A stretch of 5,215 bases of DNA from the NCBI GenBank assembly GCA_023387555.1, contig JAEWHY010000342.1, forward strand, positions 1 through 5,215, in the 5' to 3' direction. This document shows positions 5,176-5,215 of the stretch, in pieces. The position numbers and the translations under genes are program-made. The notes beneath the pieces were generated by a model that did no database searches, had not been told where the DNA came from, and saw nothing but the letters and a program-made list of their open reading frames with translations. This DNA comes from Pseudomonadota bacterium (lineage in GTDB: Bacteria; Pseudomonadota; Alphaproteobacteria; Rhizobiales; Xanthobacteraceae). The first letter of the stretch is position 1. Each line of letters opens with the position of its first letter.

Positions 5176-5215
5176 CCCGACCCCCTGCCAGGCGCAGGCG
5201 GCGGCAGGTTCGACC

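Larger units (their letters stand above)
4836..5215. other. 380-bp region without a supportable gene
   Basis: Frames here are short, lack ribosome sites and resemble no protein family known to me. The first part (about 4890-5000) is richer in A and T than its surroundings, with AT-rich runs such as TGCAAAATCATA and AATATGAAAAATG. The last part (5045-5215) is GC-rich and holds several self-complementary segments, annotated separately. A gene beginning or ending beyond the right edge cannot be excluded. Confidence 0.5.

Noticed and set aside
5134..5215. ATG-initiated plus-strand frame open to the window edge (MRVRTQSWRALRTLPDP...)
   Set aside because: No ribosome site precedes it, the visible 27 codons match nothing I know, and the region is dense with self-complementary sequence. 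It may deserve another look with sequence beyond the edge.

Overview
The window is GC-rich, and coding codons mostly end in G or C. Its genes look like those of a Rhizobiales alphaproteobacterium, most plausibly the Bradyrhizobium/Rhodopseudomonas/Afipia group. The pointers are a DUF3597 protein starting MSIFGKILSAI, an AMIN plus Amidase_3 cell-wall amidase, a very small stand-alone PilZ protein, an autotransporter with PATR-type passenger repeats, and a CtrA-like TTAACC motif. The genus is inferred from family resemblance and not proven.

Layout, left to right. (1) Bases 2-2173 (+) hold the C-terminal 723 codons of a large autotransporter whose start lies outside the window. Two nearly identical 285-bp passenger modules come first, then a passenger stem, a glycine-rich linker and a complete beta-barrel ending in Trp. 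(2) A hairpin fills the 34-bp gap to the convergent gene. (3) Bases 2208-3464 (-) encode a periplasmic N-acetylmuramoyl-L-alanine amidase (AmiC type) with signal peptide, AMIN domain and zinc catalytic domain. (4) A 330-bp divergent intergenic region carries a CtrA-like box and a 15-bp palindrome. (5) Bases 3795-4055 (+) encode an 86-residue PilZ-domain protein. A short, strongly G/C-ending reading frame without a convincing start follows at once. (6) Bases 4366-4737 (-) encode a 123-residue DUF3597 protein with a perfect Shine-Dalgarno and a clear rho-independent terminator. (7) The last 478 bp hold no gene I can support. They do contain a 15-bp tandem repeat in the DUF3597 promoter region, two short palindromes and a cluster of self-complementary segments that might be a structured RNA.

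Themes. Three of the genes point to the cell envelope or surface: an outer-membrane/secreted adhesin-like protein, a septal peptidoglycan hydrolase and a possible cyclic-di-GMP receptor. They are not one operon: the first two converge and the second and third diverge. No mobile element, CRISPR array, tRNA or rRNA was seen. I did not find a convincing new multi-gene system. The most interesting points are the recently duplicated autotransporter module, the amidase outside its usual rne-amiC-mrcA setting, the non-canonical PilZ motif, the orphan reading frame after pilZ, and the repeats and structures at the right-hand end.
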